The notes below the pieces were generated by a model. The model was not told the DNA's origin, searched no databases, and was given only the letters and a program-made list of their open reading frames with translations. A stretch of DNA of 64,000 bases from Zancudomyces culisetae (taxonomy: Eukaryota > Kickxellomycota > Harpellomycetes > Harpellales > Legeriomycetaceae), in contig LSSK01000011.1 in the NCBI GenBank assembly GCA_001969505.1, forward strand, positions 1 to 64,000. Direction: 5' to 3'. Positions 32,169 to 44,097 of this stretch are shown here, piece after piece; position 1 is the first letter of the stretch; the number at the start of each line of letters is the position of its first letter. The translations under genes were made by a program, and so were the position numbers.

Positions 32169-35100
32169 TTAGCTGATTGTCTGTACTATTACACTTTGCG
32201 CAAACAGAACTGTCGAGACTGTAGTAGATAATGTGCCTATTTTTCACGAATGTTAGTCTTGTTAATATTTTAGCTCATTTTACCATTTTAATTTAAATGT
32301 CTTGCAACAACACTTGTGTTTACTGATCTATCAAGTATAAAAAACATTAGTGGTTCTATATATTACCTGTAACTGTGGCAATTAATATCGCTGATAGCTC
32401 GGTGCTATTTTTCGTACAAGTCGTGGTCATCTGTGTTGTCATCACTGTGTTGGTCATTGTATTAGTTGCTGTGTAGCTGGTTACTGTAGATGTAAACTTG
32501 ACACTGGATATCGACACTGATACTGAGGTGAGAGTTGTGGTTTCCACCACTGTTTGAGTTGTTGTAGATGTTTCTGTTGGTATTTCATCAGTGATTTCGT
32601 TACCTACAATTGAATCATTACTACTTGTACATGTGAACACAAAATTTGTTGATATTACTGTAGATGTAATAAAAGTAGTTGGTGCTTTGACAGAAAGTAT
32701 ATCTGTAATTATAGTTATTGGAGCTGGTGGCTGGATAGTTACAGGCGGTCTCTGCGTGATTATATTATTTACCACATAGCTCACCTGTGGCTGCAATTGA
32801 GGAACGGTTTGTACCTGTGTTGGAAGAGTCACAGGAAACGTTCCAGAATTGGCTGCCTGCGCTATAACAGGCGAAATCGTTTGCGTTATCAGTACTGGTG
32901 TTAGAGTCTGCGTTACCAGTACTGGTGTCAGCGATTGTGTCAAATACATAGGCGTAATCGTTTGCGTCAACAAGATTGGTATAACAGGAAGTGGTCCATT
33001 TTGTTGTTGTATATTCTGTACAGTATTCTGGTTAACAACTTGAATTACAGGTTGTACAGTAATAGGCTGCACTGCAGGTTGTACGGTAATAGGCTCTACA
33101 GGAATAGGCTGTACAGAAATGGGCTGTAAAAGTGGGTCGAGACTGGCACCTTGGGTGTTTTCTTGATTTATTACTTGTGTTGGTCCGAGTCCTGCAGGGA
33201 AAGTCTGGTATACTTGAGATTTTATCGATATGAAATTGGTAACTGTTACAAGGGGAGGTGGTTGCGGTTGCGGTTGTGGTTGTGGTTGTGGTTGTGGTTG
33301 TGGTTGTGGTTGTGGTTGTGGTTGTGGTTGTGGTTGTGGTTGTGGTTGTGGTTGTGGTTGTGGTTGTGGTTGTGGTTGTGGNNNNNNNNNNNNNNNNNNN
33401 NNNNNNNNNNNNNNNNNNNNNNNNNNNNNNNNNNNNNNNNNNNNNNNNNNNNNNNNNNNNNNNNNNNNNNNNNNNNNNNNNNNNNNNNNNNNNNNNNNNN
33501 NNNNNNNNNNNNNNNNNNNNNNNNNNNNNNNNNNNNNNNNNNNNNNNNNNNNNNNNNNNNNNNNNNNNNNNNNNNNNNNNNNNNNNNNNNNNNNNNNNNN
33601 NNNNNNNNNNNNNNNNNNNNNNNNNNNNNNNNNNNNNNNNNNNNNNNNNNNNNNNNNNNNNNNNNNNNNNNNNNNNNNNNNNNNNNNNNNNNNNNNNNNN
33701 NNNNNNNNNNNNNNNNNNNNNNNNNNNNNNNNNNNNNNNNNNNNNNNNNNNNNNNNNNNNNNNNNNNNNNNNNNNNNNNNNNNNNNNNNNNNNNNNNNNN
33801 NNNNNNNNNNNNNNNNNNNNNNNNNNNNNNNNNNNNNNNNNNNNNNNNNNNNNNNNNNNNNNGTGGTTGTGGTTGTGGTTGTGGTTGTGGTTGTGGTTGT
33901 GGTTGTACTACTGTAAATATCGGCGTTTGTATAGCACCACTGAATGGCATGCTTTGTTGATACATAGGCAGTTGTGTTTGTACAAAAACACTCTCCGGAA
34001 GTTCCAAACTCTGTGCTGCTGACGTATTTCCCACCACAACGATTGTACTGGTGATCTGGGATGGTTGTTTAGCAGTTGCCACATTTACGGCATAACCATT
34101 TGCATAGTTTACACGCTTTTCCAAATTTCCTTCCTGTGGAAATGCCATATTCCTACCACCCGCTAATGCCTCGCCAATTCGCAATGCCCTATTATTGAGC
34201 TTGTTTACCTGAAATCCACAATAAACCGCCCCGTTTTCAGAGTCAAAACAAACTGTGTTGTCGCCGCATGTGAATCGCACCACCACCTTGTTCACACACT
34301 GTGTGTAGCCCCCAGTAACTCCAGCCTGCTCACATTTGAACTTTCCCTCATTAGTGCATGACTCTGGTAATGCTTGATCTCTATCACTCTTTTTTTGGCT
34401 GAGAACACTTTTTTCATCAGCACTCCCATTTACCTGCTGTTGTAAATCTGTTTCCCTATCCCCTTTTTTTGCGCAGCTAATGTCTTTTCCTCTTTGATAG
34501 CATGCATTATCTTCGCCACAACTATACACAATGGCTTTGCTGTCCACGCACTGTACATAAAATTGCGCCCTCCCATCCGCTTCAATACAAGAATATCGCT
34601 TTTCTCCGCTGCAAACATCGCTACTTACTTTGATTACAGAATTTTCCCCATTGCTTATATCCTTGGTATTCTTTGAGACGCTAGTTATACTCTGATTAGT
34701 ATCCTGTGCCTTACCAAGGCTAGTATTCTGCGATGCTGTCGTGTCCCTGACATCCCTTACCTCTACAGTTTTGGTAGTAACAATTGCGTTTTGACCAACT
34801 TGTGATTGGGGCCCACCACCATCAACAATACCTAGAAAGCTGTTTGGTGAGATCTTATCACTAAACATAATGTCTTGACATGTTGCTTTTCCACCTCTAT
34901 AGTAGCACCTTTGGTTTGTCAGACAATATGCGTACTCAATTTTATTATTTTTGCACGTATAATATGTTCTATCCAAGCCATCTTCGTACAAACACCTGTT
35001 TGCATCCTCATCTGTCACATTACATTCAATTCCGGGTAATTTTACAGCTCTGGTTACGTTTGATTTGTCATTTCTCTTTGCAATCCTCACTCTCATATCC

Positions 35101-35690
35101 TTTCCATCACCACTAAGACCATATAGTCTATCCAAGTAGCTGCTGTTTTCAGGAACTAACCCCACTTTTGGCTTGCATTTTACTTCACCTGTTGTACCAT
35201 CACAATAATACCCACCAGGACACATGTTCAATGTTTTTTTATTATTCTCGCATTGAATATAATACTTTGACTCGACCCCTATCTCAAGGCATTTTTCATC
35301 TTTGCCCTTCATGCAGTATGCTGGGTTCAAGTTAGTTTCAAGGCCTCCACTCTTCACAATATTGGTTAAAGTATTTGATTCAATCGAAACACTTTCTATA
35401 CACTTTATACTTCCATCCGTATTTTCGCACTGTTGATTTTTAGAACAAGAAAAGTACTCTTTTACATTATCCAAACACAAGTAATACATACTTTTATTAT
35501 TGGCACCATCTACACACCCCCCTGAATTTGCACAATATTCTTTGGCACTTTTACCTGCATTTATTTCCTGTTTTATACCACTTTTATTGTATTCCTCTAA
35601 AAAATCATCTATAATTCCTCCAGATACTGTAACACTTCCACTTGCTAATATTAAAACCTTTAATTTTTTTAGTATCCTTTGTATTTTCAT
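32169..35690 (-). CDS. Secreted or surface protein: five six-Cys modules, Pro-Gln stalk, Ser/Thr-rich tail
   Basis: I propose exon 1 at 32367-35690, with an internal gap, and exon 2 at 32169-32236. The intron has donor GTAATA, branch ACTAAC and acceptor AAATAG. The start MKIQRILKKLKVLILASGSV looks like a signal peptide. Five modules follow at residues 53-97, 126-172, 223-271, 360-406 and 445-491. Each has six Cys spaced C-x5-9-C-x11-12-C-x9-C-x5-C-x8-9-C, with an aromatic pair before the third Cys. They resemble small chitin or carbohydrate-binding modules such as CBM19, but this is resemblance only. Next comes a Pro-Gln dipeptide stalk encoded by a CCACAA hexanucleotide repeat, then repeated TQTLTPVL-type nonapeptides and a Thr-rich tail. 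The layout (binding head, stiff stalk, O-glycosylation-prone tail) suggests a wall protein or adhesin. No clear GPI signal is seen. Confidence 0.75.
33261..33381 (+). repeat. Hexanucleotide repeat (TTGTGG)n, part 1
   Basis: About twenty units run up to the N gap. On the minus strand they encode alternating Pro and Gln of the surface protein stalk. Two units near the edge read TTGCGG, a synonymous Pro change. Confidence 0.95.
33382..33862. other. Assembly gap (481 N) inside a coding repeat
   Basis: The gap lies wholly within the hexanucleotide repeat, so the repeat length is unknown. The N count is not a multiple of three, so a naive translation leaves the Pro-Gln frame and enters a false His-Asn frame. 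The two flanks are both open in the Pro-Gln frame. Confidence 0.95.
33863..33905 (+). repeat. Hexanucleotide repeat (TTGTGG)n, part 2
   Basis: About seven units continue the same repeat on the far side of the gap, leading into the segment that encodes FTVVQPQPQ. Confidence 0.95.
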
Positions 35691-38415
35691 CTTGTTTTTA
35701 TATATCCTATGTTACATTCAAGTCAAAATTTAGACTCTTGTTTTAATTCCGCTCTATACTAACGTATTCTAATATAATTTCGTTAGTTTTTTTAGTAGCA
35801 CTCTACTCAACATATTCGATCTATTATGTGATCAAAAAATATAAACTCTAAGAATTTATATAAACAGCTTGTATTTTAAATTCTGCTTCGATGTAATACT
35901 ATAGCTTCCTACAAATATATGATTCAAAAATTGCTCTTGTATTAGTAAGAGTACGTTGAGAATTAATACTAATTAATGGAAATAGGAAAGCAGTTGAGTG
36001 TAGCTAGTCTAAGTATCTAGTTTTTATTCTTTCTGCATCAGCCATCTGACACTAATTACTAAAAAATAACGAGTATCGATTTACTATATATTCGTCACTT
36101 GTCACTTGTCTCTCGCCACTCGACTATTTATTTTTTGGATGCTTTTCTTGTAATGGAAAAATATAACAAAAACAGACGACGTCACTACTGATATTTTCCT
36201 ATTTGACGCTTTTGAAATTTCAAACAAGGTGCTAGACTGTTCATCATCCCCGAAAACGGAATATCACAAAGCACCGCCTGGCAGTTTATTACCTTTACGA
36301 GCCAATGCACTATTTTTAATTTAATTTTATCTTTATTTGGTTTTGTTGACTGCAAGTAAATCGCAAGTACATAAACCACAATGTAGATACAAACTTATGA
36401 CGCGTTACACTTCTAAACATTGGTTCGGACTTAGATATATGGCTCGCAACCATACATATTCCTTCCTCCCTTTGCTAGCTTCATCTCGCTACAGCACTTT
36501 TATTAATTTTTTTTTTTGGTTGGAGGCTTTTTTATTCTTTCAACTCTATGTAGATATTAAATCGGTTATTCAGTCCACAAAATGATCTGTAAGCACCTTA
36601 TTATTCACAATCTAGCCCTTTCTTTACGTATGTCAACTCAAAACTAACAAACGCTAGACCTATAGAATCACCTTAGTATTGTGTTTTTATGCTCGTATCA
36701 AAGTAATGCAAGTTTGATACAGAAAGTTAAAATAATGACCAATTTAAAGAACGCGGAAGCACAATTATGATTTGCCTTTCAGTATCCAAATCTAAGCCAA
36801 GGGTATACATATTGTGTTGTTTACAATTGGAATGGGGTAAATATATCAATATTGTCTATTGTTAAAAAACTTTGCCCGTAAAGCCAGACTACCTAGGACT
36901 ATATTACAAATTTACCAACAAGAGTGAAAGCACCCTTTCTAAACTTGTAAAATTGTTGCAATATAATTGACCATGTTTACCCATCACCCCTACTGTGAAT
37001 TTTTACCAATTGCAGGGCATTTACCTCGCAGTTTAGTAAGTATACTATGACACTGTTTTTTTGTTGGATGTAAACCGCCAACTAGACAATCAACACATGT
37101 ATCTACTCATTTGTGTTGAGGATGGTTTTCATTACTTCAAACGCAGTAGAGTATTTCTGGTGTATATAACCTTTTTTCACTCCTCCCCTTGTACTCGAAC
37201 TAGATACGATAGGGATGTTTCATGTATATACAGAATAACAGAACAGAATGTGCGGCTCAGCTATACACTCGCTGTTTCTATAAAGACCATTGGAGTACAA
37301 AACCTTAATATAATACCCTAGTGTGGTGGTGGTGGTGGGGTGGATATTGCTATTATAGAATACAAGCACGCTCTTTTTTGATGGAAGACACACTGTAGAA
37401 ATATAAAAAACAAGATATATCCTCCTCAACCAACGCATCCCTTGTAAATTTTTGGTATTTGGAAATACTGTACTTTCTAATTCTCAGCCTAAAAGATGGA
37501 ATTACTTGAAAATTATGAGCCTCACATTAAAAAATAGCCCTACATCTCCCCTCTCACCTGTAAAACAAACACTTTATTTTTCCATGTGCTATTGCCGGCA
37601 TCACGTCCATTTTTTTGCCTTCATATTATGTAGACCCACAATATCCGCTTGTCAAAATAAATGATTTCCCCACATCGTCTACCTCGTGTCTAAAATGAAA
37701 ATTGCATTTAATTGATTATAGGCGAAATTAACAGATATTGACATTGTATTAGAATTTATTTTTTGGCTGTGCAATTCTTGTGAGAAAATAAAGTATCCTC
37801 GCATTTGAGTATACGTAAAAGACAAAAATAAACATACGTAGATTCGGGAAGAGCGGGAAGAGGGAGTATTTGACTGAGTTGGGTGATGCAATTGAGCAAG
37901 ACCAAATATCACATGCCTTTTAGTGCATTGAGGACAGGTGTCAAAAAGTTAAAGCAATGAGTTGTGGTGTTCTTTACTCACCGTGGTTTAAAACAACTGG
38001 CTTTAGGGTTGTGTTGGCCTAAATTCCAAAAGTTCCAAGCAAAAAGTCTATTAGCTTAAAAGTAAATAATTATTAAAAAGAAAAGAAAAAGAAAAATAAA
38101 TGAAAAGGCTTGGCGAATTAATGGCATCTTTGCGATTTATTGGAAAACTTGGTGCTAAAAATTGGTGAGTTATGCAGGTGTGTAACTTGTAACCCCAGAA
38201 ATCGGGTCTATGTTTAAACGTAATTTATTGTCTCATTCTAATTACAGTATTCCCTAAAATACAGTGCTTTTTTTCTTCTCAACTATTTCGAGATACTCTC
38301 TGGTCATAATTTAATACAATGAGGCATACAGAATCTGAAAACATGAAATAAGTAATATCAGTAACAGCCTGACAGCAACACATTTATTTCAATATAAAAG
38401 CAAGAAAAAGACATA
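35691..38415. other. 2.7-kb region without a supported gene
   Basis: This stretch lies between two divergent genes. Frames such as the minus-strand one at 36185-36379 lack family resemblance and a sensible splice context. A short GTGGTGGTGGTGG run is at about 37322. Both ends will hold the promoters of the flanking genes. Confidence 0.4.
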
Positions 38416-40974
38416 ATGGTGGAAATAAAAAGAAAGACGGTAAGCCAATTTTTGGTACTAATAGTACCAATTATTGTTGCATGGTGTGTAGGATACCAAA
38501 AGTACAAGGCGGCAAAAAGTGTGTTTACGAAGGATGCCAGTTTAAGTACGATTATAAGCAATGAAATGACAATAAGCACTAACCCAAATTTTGTAGAAAA
38601 TGGGGACAATAGCAGCATAATGGCCGATAGTAATGAACGAACTATTAAAGAGGAAAAGATTTTGATCTTTGTTCAGATAACAGATCTGCATATAAGCAAG
38701 TTTAATAAGAAGGGAGGGTACACACATCTTTTATACTTTCTGGAGAATGGGCACAAATTAATAACACCAGAATTACTGGTGATAACAGGCGATTTAACAG
38801 ATGGAAAAAACAAAAACAACCTAAGTAGCAAGCAGCACGAAGAAGAATGGGAAGCATATAAGAGGATAATTGCTCGGTACGGATTGAATTCTAGAAAAGA
38901 GGGAAAATATGTCATTGATCAGCGTGGTAACCATGATTGCTTCAATGTGAATGGCTGGGAGTCAGATGCAAACTATTATAGGACACATAGCGTGTCGAAA
39001 AAAAAGGGGCATGGTATGGTATTAAATAAAGAGTACGGAAAATACTGCTTTGTTGCGACTGATGGATGCCCAAGGAGAGGGCTTGCAAGACCCCTAAACT
39101 TTTTTGGGTACCTAGAGGGAGAGGAAATGGATATGCTGCGGGAACAACTAGCCGAATGTAAAGATAGTAACCACACAATTATGTTGAATCATTATCCAGT
39201 GAGTGTGATGAAGTATGGAAGCAGTATAATTAGAGCTGGAGAAGAGGCAGAAAAGTTTGGGATAAAAGAGTTGGAGGAAGGAATCAGTGTTTTTCTTACT
39301 GGACATCTACACCAGCTCATAGGTGGAATGGGAAAAAGCCTTAAAGGATATAAACAAACACCTAAAAACAAAGGATATTTGGAACTAGAGCTTGGGGATA
39401 TGAAGGACCATGCGATTTACAGGGTAGTTGCGATTGACAATGATATTATCTCTTTTGTTGATGTTGTACACACTTTACCACAAGGAAGAATACCGGCAAT
39501 TTCACCCAACCCAGACAATCCATTGTCAATAGACCAGGTGGAAAAAGTTAAACAGCCACCCGTGGTCCTGGTAACAAACCCCAAGGACTCGCGGTATAAT
39601 ATTCCTGGGCATGAGCCACTGGAGCGGATAATGGAGAGTACTGAAATCAGAATTTTGGTTTGGGCAGACACTGGCGTCCGAAATGTACACGTAGAACTTG
39701 ATGGAGTGAGCCTCGGATACGCCCAACCAAAGACAAAAATCGCATCCACCTTGGATAATATCGAGAAAAGGTACGAAAACCACAAAGATGGAAGCTTGGG
39801 AAATTATGTCCCGTTGTACACTTTGAAGTGGGACCCAGAGCATATTTATGGTAAATATCAGGAGAAAATCCATACTTTGAGAGTAAAAGTTCTAGATAAT
39901 GATGGGGCTGAAACGACTAGCGAGACGGTGTTTAGGTTATCTAAAACCAAAAGCGATCCGTTGCCAATCAATAACTTTTGGAGTGGAGGGTGGATAATAA
40001 TGTCCAATTTTGAAAAGTTTTTGGAACGTACAGCTTTGATGTCCTACTTTGGAGCAGTAATATTGGTGTTGTTAATACCCAAATTGATTGCCGTATATCA
40101 TACACAATCATTGATTGGGGAAAGGGTATGGACATCTTCAAAACCTGACTATGTTCCGGAGGATAATAACATTGCAACACTAGTGAGATTGAAGCTGAAG
40201 CTAGGGTTATTGGTAGCGCAAAATAATAGAAACTGGCTCACGGAAAAGCTTACAAATCTGGTTCTTGTCATGAACAATCCAGTTTTATTTTACTCGCTCT
40301 ATGTGTATTCCATACTGATATGCGTGTTTCCGCTGTTTACAGGAAACATGATTAAATTATTTGATGGTGATCATAAAGCATATACTGCGGTTAAAGGACA
40401 CGTATATGGATACGGGGTTTTGATACAAGGAGAGTGGGTTCCTTTAACAGATACATGGATGTATGCCATCTCCTCGATTCTGTATCCATTGATAATACTA
40501 CCTCTATATTTGGCACTTTTCGCAGTAAAATGGGATGAAAATGACAACGACAACGGTACTATGATAGTTGTTGGGCATGAGGTAATGGAAGGAGATGAAA
40601 GCGAGGAAGGTTTGGAAAGAGATGATAGTGGCAATGATGATGAAGTACAGAGGATAGAAGAAAAGAAAAGAGCCAAGCTGTTAAAAACACTCACAAGCTT
40701 AGCAATGACATTTATGTACTTGTACTTTTTGATAATCCCCATGATTATGACATGCAGTGTATACGGTATGTTCCTGACACTGGTCTCAGGGATAGGGCGA
40801 TTTTATAACGTATTGTTTTGCGGGTGGGTTTTGGCCAAGTATTCGTATGGAGTAGAGAGAAAAATCTACACCAAACTGCGAGGGGACATCAAACCGACGG
40901 AGCATGAACCAGATAGCTTTGTAAGCTGCAGTAGGGATAGCTCTGCTAGTTTGATGTCAAACAAGTCAAAATAA
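38416..40974 (+). CDS. TMEM62-like membrane metallophosphoesterase
   Basis: This is an 852-residue protein. A short N-terminal membrane segment (residues about 10-27) is followed by a calcineurin-like phosphoesterase domain. DLH is at 90-92, GDLTDG at 125-130, GNHD at 171-174, the NHY histidine at 259 and GHLH at 296-299. Together these are the full set of metal ligands. After it come a beta-rich segment (about 390-510) and several hydrophobic helices from about 540 to 830. This order (phosphoesterase, Ig-like region, multiple C-terminal membrane helices) is that of TMEM62-type proteins. Their substrate is not established, and an endomembrane location is likely. An acidic loop with Asp/Glu lies near 715-755. 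The single-exon frame has a clear ATG. The fold is certain; the TMEM62 name is likely. Confidence 0.85.
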   Translation: MVEIKRKTVSQFLVLIVPIIVAWCVGYQKYKAAKSVFTKDASLSTIISNEMTISTNPNFVENGDNSSIMADSNERTIKEEKILIFVQITDLHISKFNKKGGYTHLLYFLENGHKLITPELLVITGDLTDGKNKNNLSSKQHEEEWEAYKRIIARYGLNSRKEGKYVIDQRGNHDCFNVNGWESDANYYRTHSVSKKKGHGMVLNKEYGKYCFVATDGCPRRGLARPLNFFGYLEGEEMDMLREQLAECKDSNHTIMLNHYPVSVMKYGSSIIRAGEEAEKFGIKELEEGISVFLTGHLHQLIGGMGKSLKGYKQTPKNKGYLELELGDMKDHAIYRVVAIDNDIISFVDVVHTLPQGRIPAISPNPDNPLSIDQVEKVKQPPVVLVTNPKDSRYNIPGHEPLERIMESTEIRILVWADTGVRNVHVELDGVSLGYAQPKTKIASTLDNIEKRYENHKDGSLGNYVPLYTLKWDPEHIYGKYQEKIHTLRVKVLDNDGAETTSETVFRLSKTKSDPLPINNFWSGGWIIMSNFEKFLERTALMSYFGAVILVLLIPKLIAVYHTQSLIGERVWTSSKPDYVPEDNNIATLVRLKLKLGLLVAQNNRNWLTEKLTNLVLVMNNPVLFYSLYVYSILICVFPLFTGNMIKLFDGDHKAYTAVKGHVYGYGVLIQGEWVPLTDTWMYAISSILYPLIILPLYLALFAVKWDENDNDNGTMIVVGHEVMEGDESEEGLERDDSGNDDEVQRIEEKKRAKLLKTLTSLAMTFMYLYFLIIPMIMTCSVYGMFLTLVSGIGRFYNVLFCGWVLAKYSYGVERKIYTKLRGDIKPTEHEPDSFVSCSRDSSASLMSNKSK

Positions 40975-42405
40975 AACTTTTTTAACTGAATTTAAATAAA
41001 CACAACTCTGTACATCCGACACCTTATGGTCAAATATTAAGAATGTTCTGGATTATTTGAGCTCATTAAATTTATCCGGTTTTTTACATCCATATTTTTA
41101 GCCGATTAAATTAAATATTAGACCTGAGATTCTAAGTTTAGCAAAACATATAATTAAAGCAAAAAGAAAATTTTTTTTCCCGAAAAGCTACTTGAAAAGA
41201 TGTGGCAAGAAGAAAACTCGGAATCATTTGGATTAATGTCAAAAATCATCGAATAATAATCCATGTGCGAATATCCGCAAATCGGATTACAGCTACCCAA
41301 TAACTACTGTTAATAACAACTACTGGTTGATCTTTTTTAGGTTAAAATTTTGTTACATCATGGATTTTCGGAATGTAAATGCGTGAAAATAATATATATA
41401 TTTATATATAACAACATTTTGCTGGTTGGTGAATACAGTTAAAAATAGTTAAAAAATTAACATGTATGCTCTTTTTAAATGGCTGAGTCGATTAAATTTT
41501 AAAGATAAATAATAATAATTAGTATTGTTATTGTATTATATAAAGCCATAACAAAAAAAATTTTTTTGGCTTATATGTTAATCTTTTATAACATAGTCAT
41601 GGCAGAGATAAATATAAAAAAGAAAAAGAAAAAAAAATAGAAAAAAGAAATAGAAAAAATAACGGCCAACAAATTGGTATTTCAACATGTCAAAACACCA
41701 AAAAAGTGTTATAAGTTGATATGGTACTGCAATTGGCTAATGAAAATAGGGAACTTTACCCTGATTAGCATGATTTCTTTGGAATTTGATGAAAGCAAAA
41801 CTACAAAAAATAGAGTAAGGAAAAGGATTGGGATAAAACTGAAAACAAGATAGGTCTGACCTAGTTTATTAAAGTGATTGTGAAAAGTGACCCAAAAAAA
41901 AAATCAACTTTACGCTGATAAACGGCTAGAAAACATTAAGAAGCGGGCTTGAATAGCTTGCTTTCGCCAAGTAAATTACAAGTGATGAAGCATCCTGTTT
42001 AAAGTATAAAACGGGAATAATTTTTCTTAGACGTTTTTAGCATCTACAGCTTAAGGAACACAATATTTTTAATTAACTCTAGAGAAGCAACTTTTTTGTA
42101 TTTATTACAGGTAACACATAGTACACCAATATAACAAGCGTTGAATAACTTTAATTTATTCTTTTCCGGGTTTTTTTTGTTTTAAAGTCGCAAAGTAACA
42201 GTTGTAAATTTTCAGAACATAAAATAATTGCAACAATAATACAATATTTTCTAGCACGTGATTGAGCAAAGAATAACGCGATACCAGACTGAGAGTATCA
42301 CAGACTAATTTATAATAAAAAAATAACAATAGCCAAGAGGGAAGGAAAGTAGGCAACAACTGTATATAGAATAAATAATACAGCAAAGGAGATATAGTTT
42401 CAAAA
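40975..42405. other. 1.4-kb AT-rich spacer
   Basis: The spacer lies between two same-strand genes. Poly-A tracts and AAGAAAAAG-type sequence are present near 41616-41660. No gene or RNA is recognised; the right part is the promoter of the DHA2 transporter. Confidence 0.5.
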
Positions 42406-44097
42406 ATGGAAGCAACTGATACAGAAAGAAGCTTCGAAAAGGGAAGCGGTACGGCAGATATTCAAAATAGACAGCTGCAAGTCGAAGGAGATCATGGAGA
42501 AGTGCTTGAGAATACTGGAGAGAAGGCAGAGCAACCATCCTCAAAGTCATTGGCAGTAATTGTATTGGGATTGGGGACAGCAATGTTTCTTGCGTCACTA
42601 GACAGCACAATTGTATCAACAGCCATGCCAACGATTGCACAGAACTTCAACTCTCTATCCATGATCACATGGGTAGCGACATCGTATATGTTGACATCTA
42701 CCGCATTACAGCCTTTATATGGAACACTGTCAGATATTTTCGGAAAAAAGACAATGTTGCTATTTTGTATAATAGTGTTTGAGCTTGCGTCTCTAGGCTG
42801 TGGGCTCTCCCACAATATGATAATGCTAATTATATTTCGAGGAGTGGCAGGTGTTGGTGGTGCAGGCATTTTTGTGATGGTAACGCTTTGTATCTCGCAA
42901 CTGGTTCCAATAAGAGAACGTGGAAAGTATATGGGAATTTTGGGTGCAGTGTTTGGACTTAGTAGTGTGCTTGGGCCACTACTGGGAGGATTGTTCACAG
43001 ACAAAGTGTCGTGGAGATGGTGCTTCTACATCAACCTCCCATTGGCTGCGTTGTGTATTCCCACAGTGATGTTTTTGATAAAAATGGAACGACCAAAGGG
43101 AGGAATTGTGTCAAAACTTAAGAGAATTGATTTGTTGGGTGCACTTGTATTTGTAGCTGGATGTATCATGATTTTGTTAGCACTGACATGGGGAGGTACT
43201 ACATATAGCTGGAGCTCAGGAATCATCCTCGGAATGTTACTTGGAGGGTTTGCTATATTGGTAGTGTTTGTGTTTATTGAGCTCAAAGTTTCGCGTGAAC
43301 CAATGATCAAAATGGAACTATTTGTTATGCGCAACCCAGTGCTTCTCTTTTCCTCACAGTTTTGTGCAGGTGTGGGAATGTACAGCCTTATCTACTACAT
43401 TCCAATATACTATCACACAGTTTACAATGGATCAGCGACAAAACAGGGTCTTTTCCTACTACCAATGATGTTGTCACTCGTTGTAGGCTCTGTCGGGTCA
43501 GGATGGGTCAGCTCAAAGACAGGAAAATACCGGATACTCATCTGGATAGGTATGGCAATCTTTTCTGTGGGAGTTGGATTGTTTCTTACTCTTAAACTAT
43601 CAACATCACGTGCCGTGCAGAATATTTTCATGATAATTGCTGGGTTTGGGCTTGGAATGGCAATGCAGCTTATGACTATTGCCATTCAGGCATGTGTACC
43701 TCTACGTCTGGTAACTGGCGCCACCACTCTAATTACATTCTGTCGTGTAATTGGTGGAACTATTGGCCTTGCTATTGCTTCTGCGGTCTATAACACAGTT
43801 GTTAAAAGTAAGCTGGCCGACTTTTCCGCAGCCAATCCAGATTATTCGAAACTTGCTTCAAGTGTTATGAACAACTCTTCGCTTGCATTCTCTTCGGGTG
43901 TACCTTTAGATATCCGTGAAAAGATCTCGCAGTGCTTCATGTCTGGTGTCCACTCTGTCTTTCTCGTATCTACACCTTTTGCTTGTATCGGGTTCTTTGC
44001 ACTTCTCTTCCTTAAAAGTTATCCTATGTCTTTGGGTGTTCAAGATTCTCAAAAGACGACCCAGGAAGTGTCTGAAAAAACCGCACAAGAGGTTTAG
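42406..44097 (+). CDS. MFS drug:H+ antiporter, DHA2 (14-helix) family
   Basis: The protein has 563 residues in one exon. After a hydrophilic N-terminus, the first helix carries FLASLDSTIVSTAMPTIA, the DHA2 motif. Then come WVATSYMLTSTALQPLYG and the loop LSDIFGKK (motif A). Motif C-like GAVFGLSSVLGPLLGG follows, then SWRWCFYINLPLAAL. These are the signatures of fungal 14-helix exporters for toxins, azoles, dyes or basic amino acids at plasma membrane or vacuole. The C-terminal tail has repeated KTTQEVSEKTAQEV. The substrate is unknown. It converges on the bZIP gene with about 300 bp between stops; linkage of a Yap-type factor and an efflux pump is suggestive but may be chance. Confidence 0.92.
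   Translation: MEATDTERSFEKGSGTADIQNRQLQVEGDHGEVLENTGEKAEQPSSKSLAVIVLGLGTAMFLASLDSTIVSTAMPTIAQNFNSLSMITWVATSYMLTSTALQPLYGTLSDIFGKKTMLLFCIIVFELASLGCGLSHNMIMLIIFRGVAGVGGAGIFVMVTLCISQLVPIRERGKYMGILGAVFGLSSVLGPLLGGLFTDKVSWRWCFYINLPLAALCIPTVMFLIKMERPKGGIVSKLKRIDLLGALVFVAGCIMILLALTWGGTTYSWSSGIILGMLLGGFAILVVFVFIELKVSREPMIKMELFVMRNPVLLFSSQFCAGVGMYSLIYYIPIYYHTVYNGSATKQGLFLLPMMLSLVVGSVGSGWVSSKTGKYRILIWIGMAIFSVGVGLFLTLKLSTSRAVQNIFMIIAGFGLGMAMQLMTIAIQACVPLRLVTGATTLITFCRVIGGTIGLAIASAVYNTVVKSKLADFSAANPDYSKLASSVMNNSSLAFSSGVPLDIREKISQCFMSGVHSVFLVSTPFACIGFFALLFLKSYPMSLGVQDSQKTTQEVSEKTAQEV

Noticed and set aside
33246-33381. His-Asn repeat ending of the surface protein
   Set aside because: It arises only because the gap length shifts the frame. 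The Pro-Gln frame continues openly to 32367.
33151-34022. Plus-strand frames of Gly-Cys, Val or Trp-Leu repeats through the gap
   Set aside because: They are antisense readings of the TTGTGG hexamer repeat that encodes Pro-Gln on the minus strand; N-run residues inflate their length.
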